A stretch of 64,000 bases of DNA from Taxillus chinensis (GCA_023512835.1 CM042092.1:51218400-51282399), one strand, 5' to 3'; counted from the first letter of the stretch, positions 10,643 through 22,840 are shown. Notes: generated by a model from the letters alone, not told the origin. Translations and numbers: made by a program.

Positions 10643-11022
10643 TTTCATGGTTCGGTAAGAAGCAGAATTCCGTATCAACCTCTACTGCTGAGGTGGAATA
10701 TATAGTTGCTGGGAGTTGTTGCACACAGCTACTCTGGATGCAAAGTCAACTTACTGACTACGGTTTCAACATGTCATCTACTCCACTCTACTGCGACAAC
10801 ACTAGTGCAATTGCTATCAGCAACAATCCTGTCATGCACCCTAAGACGAAGCATATTGAGGTCAGGTATGACTTCATACGCGACCATGTTCTCAAAAATC
10901 ACATTTCCCTAGAACATGTTGCTACTGAAGATCAACTGGCAGACATACTTACAAAGCCCATACCTGATGCAAGATTCTCTGAACTACTCATCCGATTAGG
11001 TATGCTTGACTTCTCTGCATAG
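10582..11022 (+). pseudogene. RNase H of Sirevirus copy A
   Basis: The copia-type RNase H continues in a second frame to the true end of pol: [68 protein letters not shown] and EDQLADILTKPIP. It ends GMLDFSA, as in the copy at 33602. The frame change lies around 10560-10640. Confidence 0.9.
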
Positions 11023-12693
11023 TTTCACATTTAAATTACTCAACAGTATACTTAATATCAGAACATGCATTGTGATTTTAGTGGAAGTAGACGATACATA
11101 CTGTTTTTAATGCTGATCATACTTACTGATTAACGGCTTCATGCTTCTGATATTATTATCAACTTCATAATGGGAGGATGCTTGTGTTTCCCGACTGAAG
11201 TCGTTTAAGGAAACATGATTAAAGTTTATATGATTAACCTCATTCTGATTTCATGATCTTAATTTCCACTGATCACCACATGACAAAAGCCTGTTTATTT
11301 AGATTACTCTATTAACATGTATAATTGAAGAAATGAAATGGGTTAGTGAAGCACTTTCAATCGCGAATCTGATCAAAGGTATATAGTTTCCCAAAAAGAT
11401 GGGCAAGCGTGAATTTCTACATGACGGAAAGGTCACCCGAGGGATTGCACGGGGGGGAAACGGGGTGGCTTTATACATTATTCAAGTAATACCCCCCCCG
11501 TATATGTCTCATGACCTGTTTCGGTCGTTATTTGAGGGGAGTCTATCATTGAGAGAATCGAATGTTCTACGGGGAGCTTAAGCCATCTATTACCTCGTTG
11601 ACTCCCTAATATGTCTTAGATACTCACTCCTCTAAACTTTTACTTCCGGATCTGACTGGACATGCGTTGTAGAAACGGAATTGAGGCATGCCTGGATATT
11701 TTTTTTCTTTTCTTCAACCATGCATTTTAATCGGATAATCAATTGCTTGCATTTGACATGTGTCCGCTTCCTCATTTTTCACTCATGAATCCTAGTTTGA
11801 TCAAATCATATGATTTTTAATTACTCTTAGCTACGTCGTTCAGCAGGACAGTTTCGCTATGTTAACCTACATGAACTTGTGTATTTTTATCTGACATATG
11901 CCCTGATTCAGTAATATGATCATTCTCTCGTATGTATATGTCTATTACATTCTTTGTCATGCATAAGTTCTGTTTCTCATTAGTTCGGATTATGTCATTC
12001 TTCATAGACTATTTTCTCTTATCCGTACTAATCCTTACCTGTTAAGCTTTTGTATTTTTAGTTTATCTTGTTCTAAGCTATAGGTTCAGATTTTCTTTGC
12101 AACCTTATCAGTAAATCTAGTCCATAGTCTTGGATTTGAAGTGTTGTGGTACTTCTCTTCTCTTCAACTTATTGACAAGCAAAGGAATCTACTTCTCTCT
12201 CACCGCACTTTGTTACTACGGAAACAGTCTACTTTTCATCCGGATACTTGTCACACGACTATCGCTAATTCCGGATGATTGTCGGTTCATTCCTCCGGAC
12301 TCCAGACACTGTCAAATTGCGATAATCCATGTCTTCTTTTATATCGCGTGCTTTTGAGGAGGAATCATGATGATTCATTAAATGCATATCTCGGGATGCA
12401 CACACTTCTTCGGAAGGCGAACAGCTGTTACCCTTATTTGGTCATGCCGCCTCCACGTCATCTTATAATTCGGAGGCGCATCGATATCAAGACTAATGAC
12501 ATCAGCTTGTCAAGCGGTTCACTGTTTCACTCGCCAAATTCCTAGACCCGCTGACATTTACGGACTCGGTCTTATATATTCTGGTCATTCCTGCAAAGCA
12601 CGAGCGTTACCCTTTTCAAATCCCTAAACCTCTCGTTGCTCCTTCAATCCCCAAGACCTCACCTTTCCTCTCGCCCTTCAACTTGCATCTATA
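11023..12693 (+). other. Spacer between pol and extra ORF of Sirevirus copy A
   Basis: 1.67 kb with no convincing coding sequence. Short open frames at 11399-11581 and 12130-12545 look like chance. The equivalent spacer in the complete copy (31870-33601) has a similar length. A CCGGA-rich stretch near 12240-12300 precedes the extra ORF. Confidence 0.6.
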
Positions 12694-15418
12694 ATGGCAC
12701 GCAGAATCTCTCTTTCCGGCGTTAATCCCGGCCATCTGGTTGATTGGAGCACTGTCTCCGACCCTCCGGACTGGTTTTTCGATATTCGCCCTCTTCTAGA
12801 AGCCTCTCACCTACTCGACCTGATCTCCAATCCTATCGATCTGCTTATAGACGACATTCTCGAGTTTTACCAACGGATTCGCTGTACCACCGACTCCATC
12901 ATTTCCTATGTTCACGGTGAATCCATCCTCATTAACCCCGCCGTTCTCCGCGCTGCTCTCCATCTACCCCCGGGTGAACCACAGCGCCCCGATGCCGATC
13001 CCATGGCAGCTTCTATGGGTTGCACCTACAAAGGCAAGGAATACAAGGTGAAGTCCTTCCAAGGCGCTATCGTTGTATGGCGACCATCTTGAGTCGATGT
13101 TTACTGGCTCGCACATCCGCCCTGGACTCCGTTCCGTACGATCTTCTTCTGGCCATGTACGGCGTTTTCGAAGGTCTTCCAATGGACTGGGGGACATTTT
13201 TGTTCCGATTACTGTAGACTGGACCCAAGAACCGTTCTTTCGGGCGCATACTCAGCATTGTCTTCCGGCATCTTCATCCGAACCATTTCGCTCGCTCTGA
13301 TGCTGTTTCATTCCCTTCGGCGTATTACCTTCGCTATCTGACGCCTGATGGGAACATGACAGCCCGTTGTCCCTCTGCAGCTCTCCGCCCTCTCCCTGCC
13401 ACGGAACAACAAGGCAGTTCTGTTGGTGACCCCTCTGCCAGCCATGCCCCAGAGGTCAGCTCTGCTCACCGGTCCTCCCGGATTCGGTCTGTTGCTGCAC
13501 CCTCCGTTTCTCGGGCTTCCCAGCACAGCGTCTGTGGCGACCCTTCCGAGGTTGTGGGGCCCTCTCAGCGTAGCGTCCCTAAACCTGTTTCCTCAGCCCC
13601 TTCTGCTGCGGATGTCCCCACACCCTCCACTTCCGCCATTGCTGCCACGGTTGATACTGCTGTTGCTGTCGTCATTGCTGATGTCCCAGCATCTACTCCA
13701 GAAGCCCCTTTGCCTCCCCTACCTCAACCCCGAGATTACCTTGACCATCTCTCCGCCAACACCTTAATGGACCTATGGCTCTGTTTCAGCCTTGCCCACA
13801 CTGCCTCCATTCCTGCCACCGATCTCCGGGTGTTTTACACGTGCCATACCCAATCCCCGGAGACCATGATCATCTGGAACTTGGACCAAGACTTTCTTAC
13901 ACTGGCCTCCATTCCAGATGTGCCGTTCCCTACCCCTTCCAGCCCGGTCCATGCCGCACGAAGTTCTTCCCCTGCTAAGGCTGGACTTCTTCTCCTGCTG
14001 CCGCCATTCCCGTTGTTGACCTATCTGGTCAAAGCGGGTCTGCTGCTCCGAATGCCTCTGATGCTCCGGATGCCCCTTCTGCTGCTACTGCTGATACTCC
14101 TGCAGACTCCTCTGCCCAGCGCACTCCTGCTCCTGTTCATGCGGGGGAGTCTTCTAAAGCTCCCGAGTTGGTCCTTGGGCGTGCTTCTTTTGGCACGGTC
14201 CACTCCGACGCTATGCTCTCTGCCCAGCTAGACCGCCACGCTCAAGCTCATAGCGCCCAAATATCCGCCATCGCCGCCAAGGTTGATGCACTTGGCGCCC
14301 AACTCCTCTCCGCTCTCACTGATTCCTCCACTTCCATGGAACAGAAGATGGATCTCGCTGCCTCGTCCGTCCATTCCTTGTCTACCTCCTTCGCAGACCT
14401 GGCGCACACGATGGCTCGCCCTCCCATTGCTTCCCGGCGATCTGCCAAACCGGGAGAGAAAGTGTCATCTGATCCTTCTGCTCCTCCTGTACCACAACCA
14501 TCCACTCATGCTGAGAAGTGGCCTGCCTCTTCATTGCTTCAGGGAGTCCAAATTCCCAAACATAGCCGCTTCTCTCAGCCAAGCTCCTCGAGTGCAGCTC
14601 TTCCTCCATCCTCTCCATCCGCAGCTGACACCTTCCTCCCATCATACGCGGCGTGTGACCCTTCTGATGCGGATGGAAGCGTACGTAAGGCAATGAAGTC
14701 CTATACTGTGTCTTCTGCCGAGAGAAGATGTCTCTCTGACCTGTACCCTTTTTCCCCAGACGACATTCGGACCCTTTGTTCGGAAAAAGGACTCTTTACA
14801 ACAGAAGACATTGACAACTTCTCTAGGGCTGCTAAAATGGAGATGAGGCTGTTTCCATCTCTATACAAGGATGGGCACTTGTTTGAAGTTCTCGCCGTGC
14901 TGGAATGAAGGCTATCTTCCCAGTGTAGATCTCATTTAGTCCTTCATCGACGGAACTGCTGAGGATAGCAAGCCATGGAAAACTCTCTCAACTATCCTCA
15001 TTCCGTATCGGATCATGTCGCCACATTTCATGATGGCTGTCTTCATGATTCAGTCCAAACAAATGATTCTGATTGATTCTCATCAGATTGTGGAGCATTA
15101 TATAATAAAGAATCAATGGGAACCACTATGTCTCAGGCTGACTGAAGATGTGAAGAAAGCTGGATTATATGAAGAGTTGGGCATCACACCCTTGAGTCCA
15201 ACTGAGAAGCTGAAGGCGACATTCTGGGGCAAGAAGCAAGTGCCACAATAGCCGGATGGAGATAGCTATGGGGCCTTTGTCTGTTACTTCATCAAGTCAT
15301 TCTTAACTGTGGGCAAATCTTGGAGCCAACACACCACTTATACGATGAAGCAGACAATGGAGCTTAAAGAGAAAGCAGCAACTATGATCTTCAAGTATAG
15401 TAAGCCTTATGTACCTTA
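12694..15418 (+). pseudogene. Extra post-pol ORF of Sirevirus copy A (decayed)
   Basis: Homologous throughout to 31869-29244 of the other copy. Start ATG 12694 (MARRISLSGVNPGHLVDWS). The N-terminal domain (DDILEFYQRI, VLRAALHLPPG, SMGCTYKGKEYKVKSF) breaks at 13092, and its continuation (SRCLLARTSALDSVPYDLLLAMYGVF) lies in another frame. A long Ser/Ala/Pro-rich middle follows (13356-14231 and 14168-14908). The C-terminus (15015-15418) has a Ulp1-like pattern: SPHFMMAVF, ILIDSHQ, then TAG where the other copy has Gln, and GDSYGAFVCYF where the catalytic Cys is replaced by Tyr. It ends KYSKPYVP. It cannot encode an active protease. Confidence 0.8.
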
Positions 15419-15550
15419 ATGAAAATCTTGTATAAAGGCTGAATTGTATTCTGTTGCTGATGAATGAAATTGGTTGTGATGCGTATTCTGTATATTATCT
15501 TTTTGCACTGCTTACTAGATCAGATTACAAAGGGTTTGGGCATATCCATA

Positions 15551-15562
15551 ATTGGGGGAGAT
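15551..15562 (+). other. Polypurine tract of Sirevirus copy A
   Basis: ATTGGGGGAGAT directly precedes the TGTTGGATCAA LTR start. The same sequence, on the minus strand, precedes the 3' LTR of the complete copy at 29008-29020. Confidence 0.85.
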
Positions 15563-15954
15563 TGTTGGATCAAGCCCAGAATTTGGATAATGCTGATAAA
15601 GCCTTATGTAATTTGATCTGAGATCTTTTGTGTTTCTTTGATCGTTGTAGAAGATATGTTATTAATCCGGAGATACACTCGTGCGTAAGCAAGCTAAGAT
15701 CAACCCTGTGTATGCACAAGACTTAAAAAGATAGAAATAGGCTAGTGTGTGAATCCCTTTGTAAACAGAGTGTAAGAGAGTCTTGCTTCTATTTTGTTGT
15801 ATTTATCTTTTGATAATAAAACAAAATACTTCAACTATCTGGTTATCTTCCGTAGTGATTCTATCACTTAACTGAATAAGTGTTTGTGTCTTAAGATATT
15901 AGAAAGAGTTTCGATAAGAGCCTATTCACCCCCCACTAGGCTCCAAGGGACCTA
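15563..15954 (+). repeat. 3' LTR of Sirevirus copy A (short form)
   Basis: Starts TGTTGGATCAAGCCCAGAATTTGGATAATGC and ends near CACCCCCCACTAGGCTCCAAGGGACC. Both ends match the LTR of the complete copy, but this LTR is about 390 bp against 1353 bp. The last bases (normally CCAACA) are degenerate, so the right edge is uncertain by several bases. Tat/Ogre-type gag sequence follows directly. Confidence 0.75.
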
Positions 15955-15963
15955 GAGGGGGGT

Positions 15964-16669
15964 ATACTATGAGAAGTTAATTGGCAATGTGTCTAGCAAC
16001 TTTGTAGACCCGGTGGCTTCTGGGAAACGCATAGAAGATGGTATTAAGGAAGGGAAGCTTCATGGAGATACACATGATCCACCAAAGAAGTCTCCACTAG
16101 GGGGAAAGAAAAAGGAAGCTGATACTCAAGTAGTTTGGCAGAATCCTCCTATTCCACAAAGCACTTTTGGGGCATACCCAAGTCTTTTCCCTACTCCTGG
16201 ATTCTATACGGGGTTACCTCCATTTGCAGCCTATGCGGCCCCAGTACCCCAATTTCCAACATATCAACCACCAAGGGGAGCCCCTAACCCTCTTCCACCA
16301 GTCCCACCTCCGACTGTGCAACCAGGGCCCCAGCAGACGTCTAAAAGGCCAAATCAAGCTTCCAACCGAACCAAGTTAGAATTTGATCCAATCCCCATAA
16401 CCTACACTGAGTTATATCCCTAACTTTTGAAAGCCGGTATGGTGAGCCCTATACCTATGGGAGAAGTGAAGCAACCTTACCCTGGATGGTACAAAGCAGA
16501 TGCTCGCTGTGCCTATCACAATAATGGAGTTGATCACAACATTGAGGGTTGCATTGCCTTCAAGAGAAAGGTCCAACATTTGCTGAATTCCAAATGGTTG
16601 GATTTCTCAAAGCAAGCAAGCACACCAAATGTCAACTCAAATCCATTGCCAGAGCATTCCAACCAGTGA
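15964..16669 (+). pseudogene. Gag C-terminal fragment of Tat/Ogre-like element
   Basis: Two segments (to 16423 and 16427-16669) in one frame, split by a single TAA. The first starts with YYEKLIGNVSSNFVDPVASGKRIEDGIKEGK, a conserved gag segment of Tat/Ogre elements, then a Pro-rich stretch. The second has QPYPGWYKADARCAYHNNGV and HNIEGCIAFKRKVQHLL, the Cys/His motif that closes gag in this lineage. The capsid N-terminus is missing, presumably left of the copia insertion. Confidence 0.8.
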
Positions 16670-17256
16670 ACCGTGAACGAGGGAGCCATTGGAATAAGGA
16701 AGAGGAGCAAGCCTTGTGACACCTTGGGAAACTCTTTGGATGTTTAGAACTTTTTCTTGTGTTTAATTTTGTCAATCTTGTTTTATATTCTGCATGTTTT
16801 TTTTAAATTCTAGAACTTTGTTCCTTTGTTTGGCATTTGTAAAAAAATAAAAAAACCTGGCTTTTTAAAGTTGTTTTCCCACATTTTGCATCCAATGTCC
16901 ATTATCACTTGTTTACTCTCTTGGCATGGGTAATAAGCCCAACAGGGGCATACCGAACAAAGAATCTGGGCTATCTAGGTTTAGCCAAAACCAAAAGGAC
17001 GATCGGATGAGCAACTACCATTGAAATCAGGGGACCAAATCCGAGAAAAGCGACATCCACTTCAAACAGGGGCATTTGACACCGAAGGGTTCCTTCTGCC
17101 ACCAACAGATAAGTTCATCTCTGTTTTGAGCATTTTGAGACAAATTTTGATTGTTTAAAATGAAGAGAGGCCGTCTTTTCCTTCCTCATAATACTACCAT
17201 CGCTACCCCTTTCGAACCTAAGTATATTTCTTTCAAATAACCCAATCCATAGTTCA
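16670..17256 (+). other. Non-coding interior of Tat/Ogre-like element
   Basis: No gene or clear repeat seen. AT-rich to 16870, then sequence with AACAGGGGCA motifs at 16939 and 17071. Confidence 0.5.
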
Positions 17257-17596
17257 CCCCACATTGGGGCAATATATAAGTGTCAAGACCCCATATTGGG
17301 GTAATTTTGTCAAATAATTCTTTTACTGTTGCAGTTTTTAAGACCTCTCATAAATGCATACCCCACAATGGGGCAGTTTTTGCTTTTGTTTTTTTAAAAA
17401 AGAGGAAAAAAAGCATAACTCTCGTGTTGGGGCAGTTTTTAAGACCCCTCATAGAGATACCCCACAATCGGGGCAATTTTTGTTAGATAGAAAAAGGTGA
17501 GTGAAAAAAAAAGAAGAAAAGAAACATTTGTGTAGTAGGATCCCGCATTGGGACAATTTTATAAAGTATCCCCCCGCATTGGGGCAATTTTAGCAA
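17257..17596 (+). repeat. Interspersed hairpin minisatellite, about eight copies
   Basis: The motif CCCCACATTGGGGCAATTTT and variants recur at irregular 30-60 bp intervals (17257, 17290, 17360, 17420, 17459, 17540, 17572 and partial copies). Each contains a short inverted repeat CCCC..GGGG. Confidence 0.75.
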
Positions 17597-19181
17597 TTTT
17601 GTAAAGTATAGTTTGAACTACGGATCCATTTTAACCTAGACTAGGTTCGAGCCGCTTTATACCCTTTCTTGTTAAACCAGTAGCCCAAGCCTACATTACA
17701 GTCCTAATAAAGTCATCTCGGATTAAATGATTAAAATTATGTCTCAAATGCTCAAAATGGAACAAGTCATGGATATCGAAGGCGAACTTGATAAAAACCC
17801 ACAAGGGCATCAAGTGTAAAATACAAAGCCAGCTACAAGGCAGAAGGAACAACGAACAAAAAGTAAGGCGGGCTTAGTGAAAACCCGAAAGGGCACTAAG
17901 AGCAAAATACAAAGCCAAGAAAAGAAAGTCAAGCACTCAAGACCCAAGATAAACTAGCATCTTCTCCAATTAAGTCACCGAGCATCAAGACTTTAACAAT
18001 CATATATCCTCTCAGATTAAGCTTCTACCCATCAAGTTCAATATTTGCAAGCATCTTCTACGACAGCCTTTAAGCATTAAGGTCCAATAACATCTAACAT
18101 TCTCTGAGCTTTAGCATATCAAGGGTCCAAGACTACCAAGCCAGCAGCCAGAATCTCCAATCAAGTCCCCGAGCCTCAAGATTCAAACAACCAGGCATTC
18201 TCTCCAACTTTGTCTCTGAATACCTAGATCCAAGCCATCAGATAGAATTGTCCATTAATATTTTCAAACCCTCAAATCCATGCAAAGCCAAGCTGAAGGC
18301 TACACCTAGTTAGTTCAGACACTTTGGAAAGCTTCCCCTCAAAGGCTTTTACCTTTCTCAAGCGAGAAAATAAGTGGTGATTCTACATTGCATAATCATG
18401 TTTCACAATTTCTTTTCAACAAATTTTGTTTTTTAAATACAACTGCTTTGTGTGCATTACTTTTAATAAAATGCTTATACCCCAACTGAGTTTCCCAGGG
18501 TGCCACTCAACAAGAATGTCTCGACAAAGCAAGAAAGGGTTCCCCGATTGAATGAACCTGCTCCCCAACAGAAGCCAAAATTATCGACCTCCTAGAAAGG
18601 TTCAATTGATTTGGAACAGTTTCTTGAGCGTTTTGACAGTCTGAAGAAATTAAGCAAGCCTCCCCAGCAGCCGGAGCACCCTCAATTAAAGAGTTTTCCA
18701 GATGAGATCTAAATTCCATTCCCCAGCAAACCTATTTGAATTCCAGCAGTACCAATCCCCTAGCGGTTTAAGCTCCCTTTTTGACATAAAATTCATCATG
18801 CATCTTAGACATGCACCTCATAGGATAAATGCATTCCATGCATCACTTGCATACATTCATCATTTTCTTTAATTTCAGGAATTTTGTCGCTTTTGAAGAT
18901 CCCAAGAGATCATCCTCAACAAGCTTCCCAGAATAACCAAGCTCGAAAGGATTCCACCGTTCTTTGCAATTTCCCAAGCCTTAGAAGCATCAGTGACAAT
19001 CAATTACAACATCTCATTCTTTTTCAGGTAACCTCGTAGAACGATCTCATTGAGTGAACTCGTAGAGGGAGCCCATCGTGACTCATTAACAATCATTGAT
19101 TTCTTTCTAGGCCCTAGATGCCATTTTAGTCCCTCTCTACCTTAGAGGTCATCCCATGTACATACCCTTATCCTTTTTATC
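17597..19181 (+). other. Non-coding interior of Tat/Ogre-like element
   Basis: No gene found. An imperfect direct repeat occurs at 17782-17840 and 17868-17930, with shared words AAAACCC, AAGGGCA and AAAATACAAAGCCA. The rest is A-rich and CAAG-rich. Confidence 0.5.
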
Positions 19182-19525
19182 CTTTCGGGAAGTCCGCAGG
19201 CTGGTCCCCTGCACCTATCCCACTTTTCTGTTTTATTCTTTTCGGGAAGTCTACCGGCAGGTCTCCGGAAACTATCCTTAGTTTTAAATTTTCCTTTCGG
19301 GAAGTCTGCAGGCAGTTCTCCTGCACCTATCGTCCACCGGCAGGTCCCCGGAAACTATCCTTAGTTTTTAAATTTAATTTCGGGAAGTCTACAGGTAGTT
19401 CCCTGCACCTATCCCACATTTTATTTTCAACTTCAAGTAAGTCCGCAGGTGGTTCCCCTGCACTTATCCTTTTCATTTTCTCCATTTAGGAAGTCCACAG
19501 GCAGTTCTCCTACACTTATCCCACA
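19182..19525 (+). repeat. Tandem ~54 bp repeat, about seven copies
   Basis: Units start TTCGGGAAGTCYRCAGGCAG and continue with TCCCCTGCACCTATCC and a T-rich tail. They start near 19182, 19240, 19294, 19331 (partial), 19380, 19435 and 19487. Two units carry the variant ACCGGCAGGTC..CCGGAAACTATCC. Confidence 0.75.
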
Positions 19526-19913
19526 TTTACTTTTCAATTCCTGTCGGCCCTAGATGCTTTTTCACTTCTTGTTAGCCATAGATGCCTTTGAAACTTTTGA
19601 CTTTTTGCCCTTTCCAATTCCTGTCGGCCCTAGATGCTTCTTGCTTTTTCATCAGCCCCAGAAGGCTCTTTTACTTTAGGGGACAGACCCAACCATGAGG
19701 TTCCCAACCATGAGGTTCTACATGGCTTTGACATCAGGTAAGTCGGGTAAGTGCTCCAACCCATCCAAAACGATTCCATTCTTATCTTTGCACACTGTTT
19801 GTCTACAAATAATGTACAAAGAGGGACAGTTGTTAGACTCCATTTTGTCCGGGTTGGACATAACATTCATTTTTCGCTTTATACATTAAATAAAGAGACG
19901 TGACCGTCGATTC

Positions 19914-19923
19914 GAGGGGGTAT
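19914..19923 (+). other. Polypurine tract of Tat/Ogre-like element
   Basis: GAGGGGGTAT immediately precedes the LTR start TGTGATGACTTC. Confidence 0.75.
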
Positions 19924-20880
19924 TGTGATGACTTCTTTAAAAAGGCTTTCAAATGCCAAAAATCCAGTCCTGGGTGATAAAGATTTAAATTTGAGGATCG
20001 ACGCCTTCGACTGCGCTCAAATCTGAGGTCAAACGAAGAAGTTATGGTCAAAACCGTATTTGGACCGCTAACGGCAATAAACTAGCGGCCAATATTCAAA
20101 ACGACACTTCGGATCAAGTCACGAACCTCATTTTCTTAATCCTCTTATCATTTTAAGAGTTTTGACATATATATTGCATATATTTGCTCGCAGAGCTTAT
20201 TTTCGAAAAAAAAAATACTTTTCGGTAATAAAGCGGTTTAGGGACGCGCAATACAGTCTTGGCACCAAAATAAACTCATTTTCAAGAAAAAAGATACGGG
20301 GTTGCTCGTCATGATGCTCCGAGTCCAAAACTTATTTTTCCACATTTTATTGAAAGCCAGATTGTTTTGACGATCTCAAAAACCTAAAACATCAGTTAAA
20401 AAATTACAAAATTAAGCGATAAAAATATTTGTTTTCTTTTCTTTTTCTTTCCTTTATCCTAGGCCATGTGCTAGATTTCTATTGGTTCATAATATTAAAA
20501 CAAAAACGCAAAAAGAAAACGAAACAAAAAAAAAACAAAAACAACAACCACTTAATTCTAATCTCCTCCCACCTAACCTCCCCTCTCCTCTCATCATCTC
20601 CCTCTCCACGCAGACGATGCAGCCTCACCTCGCCCCCTCGCCGCGCTGCACCAGCCGGCCATCCACGCCAGCACCAACTGGCATCTCCAGCTCACCATCG
20701 TCATTTCTTCTCTCTCTCTCCCTCTCCCTTGGACCCAGTCCACACGAGCCACACCATCATGGCTCACACCCGCAGCTCAAGCCCGAGCCACCTAAAGCGC
20801 GGCGCCTCGCCAAGCCACCATGGACGGTCACCCACCCTTGATCTACCATCTCAACCCAAACCAAACCCTAGTCTCTTTCC

Positions 20881-20889
20881 CTATATAAA
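20881..20889 (+). promoter_or_regulatory. TATA box in Tat/Ogre-like LTR
   Basis: CTATATAAA followed by CCCAATCAATCAC, about 960 bp into the LTR and directly downstream of a GC-rich block. It fits a U3/R promoter with a start near 20915. Confidence 0.6.
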
Positions 20890-22299
20890 CCCAATCAATC
20901 ACCCAGTCACAGGGGGGCTCTCTAAAAAATCAAAACAAAAAAACGTACCAAACATCCTTTCACCTTCCTCTCCTTCGAATCCAGAGGGCTCCCCTTGGCC
21001 GGGATTCACGATACTAGCCGGCCAACGCTAATTACTCCAACCACCGTCACCTCAACCCTCTACCAAGCCGCAACACTGACCCGCCAACGAAAATTGTTCC
21101 GACCAACCCTCTCTCAATGGCGATATAACAGAGCTGCTACCCTAAGCCACCGTAGTCCATTCACCTTACCCATTCTTCCCCTCCACCACCACGGCTTGCC
21201 AAGCGTCCTCCCAAGCACCAGGCCACGACGCTACCAATCTGAACCCCGACGTAACATCTTCCCCATGACATTGCCGCACCGACGAGCTGACGTATCCTAC
21301 GCCGACCCTTCGACATCACCCTCCAACGAACAACATCAACCTGGCGCCTCCCCAATATGCAACGTCACCAGATGCACGCCAGCCCATCAACATCGCCCTC
21401 CCAGACGAACGCTAACCCAGACGAACGCCGTCCAGAGCCGTCGCTCCCCGCCCGCGCTGCTGCTGTGAGGAGCTTCCCTTGCCGCTGCTGCACTAAAGAG
21501 ACGTCATCCTAAGATGCCATCACCACCTCATATCTCCTTACTTCATCGCCTGTCCATGCGTTACCCAAGGGAGCAAGAAAGCAGTGAAAAAAAAAGTTGA
21601 TTGTGTGGGTTTGTTCGGCATGATTCATGTTTTGTTAGTATGCTTTGTTAATATGTGTGCTTCATGCTTTATTAGTACGTTTTGTTAGTATGTATGTCAA
21701 CGTGAGTTTTGTGATCTATCCTTTAGATTGTTTTCTTTCACTTTCATTTCTTTTAGATTTTAACAGATATCATTCCCTCTTGTTAGGATCAAGTCTGCAT
21801 TCTCTGAGTAGGTTTAGATTCCTCCATGTTTCACTTTTACACCTCTATGGAAATTCTCTATTCCTACTTGGCTCTGTTTATCGCACGAGTTTGGAAAACT
21901 GGATTGTAGCTTGCTTTGGTTTTGTCATGATTCCCGCAGGATTAGAGTGTAATGTCCTTGTTTATCAATACTGTCTTTGAACCATTGATGTTATAATCTG
22001 TCTGTTTAACCACTGATGTTATAATCTGTCCATTTAGGATTACCTGCATATGGCATAAGGGTTCATCTCTCTGGTTTTCAGTCATATTACATCTCCCTTT
22101 TCTCATGTTGTTGATCTGTCTGGCGTTACTATTGATTAATTTGTCCTTGGTTTTGGGTCTCTCCCATGTCATAAGTGTTGTTTTTCCTAAGCAGGTGATG
22201 CAGACGTTTTCTCTAGCCAGTTTAAAATATGCTTTTGGTTTAAAAATTCATAGTCCATAGATTTGTTTTGTTTGTTTTTCTTTCTAATTGATGACTCTA

Positions 22300-22676
22300 G
22301 AGATTTGTTAGTTTTTTTTTTAACATTTGTTTTGTAGGAGCAGCATTCATATGTCTTTTAAATTCTATTTAATTTTGTCTTTTTTTCTTCTTCTTTTTTT
22401 CTTTTTGTCTTTTCTTTCTTTCTTTTTATGTGTAATCGGGTCATGTGACCTCTTTTTTTTTCATTTTGTAATATGTAAAAACACAAAATAGTGAAAAAGA
22501 AAAAGAAAAAAAAAAGAAAGAACACAAAAGAGAAAAAAAAGAGAAAAAGAAAAGAGAGAGTGATAAGTGTGTTTTATTTGTGGATTACATGATCACACAC
22601 AACACTTTTATATTATTTGTTTTTTTTACTTTACTTTCATTATTTCTAAAAAATAAATTTTAAAAAAAGTTTTTTT

Positions 22677-22708
<32 letters not shown>

Positions 22709-22840
22709 AAACACAAGTGTGGTTTCTAAATAACTTTTCTAAAGTGTGCCTTTTCAAAAACACCAAAGAAATAAAAATGTGACTTTCAAACAAAAAAAAT
22801 AATAAAAATAAATAAATAAATAAAATCAAACACTTGGGCT
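22300..22840. repeat. Homopolymer-rich block in LTR
   Basis: A T-rich stretch (22309-22470) is followed by an A-rich stretch (22495-22560), then (AAAT)n and (AAAC)n at about 22676-22712 and (AAAT)n at 22798-22824. The T-rich and A-rich parts could pair into a long imperfect hairpin. Confidence 0.6.

Larger units (their letters stand above)
8645..15954 (+). mobile_element. Sirevirus-like Ty1/copia element (copy A), 5' part outside window
   Basis: The plus strand runs from integrase C-terminus through RT, RNase H, a 1.7 kb spacer, an extra post-pol ORF, a PPT and a 3' LTR. Protein sequence is highly similar to the complete copy at 27655-40692. The 5' portion (LTR, gag, protease, integrase core) must lie left of the inserted Athila element, outside the window. 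Several stops and frameshifts show it is an old, inactive copy. Confidence 0.9.

Noticed and set aside
11399..12545. Short open frames in the Sirevirus A spacer
   Set aside because: No similarity to the equivalent spacer of copy E in protein terms and no domain.
13423..14696. Leu/Pro-rich overlapping frames in the Sirevirus A extra ORF
   Set aside because: Alternative frames of Ser/Ala/Pro-coding GC-rich sequence; only the frames matching the other copy are kept.
20429..21468. Open frames of 157-200 codons in the Tat/Ogre LTR
   Set aside because: Pro/Ser/His-rich chance frames in a GC-rich LTR block, no domain; they overlap the TATA box and transcript start region.
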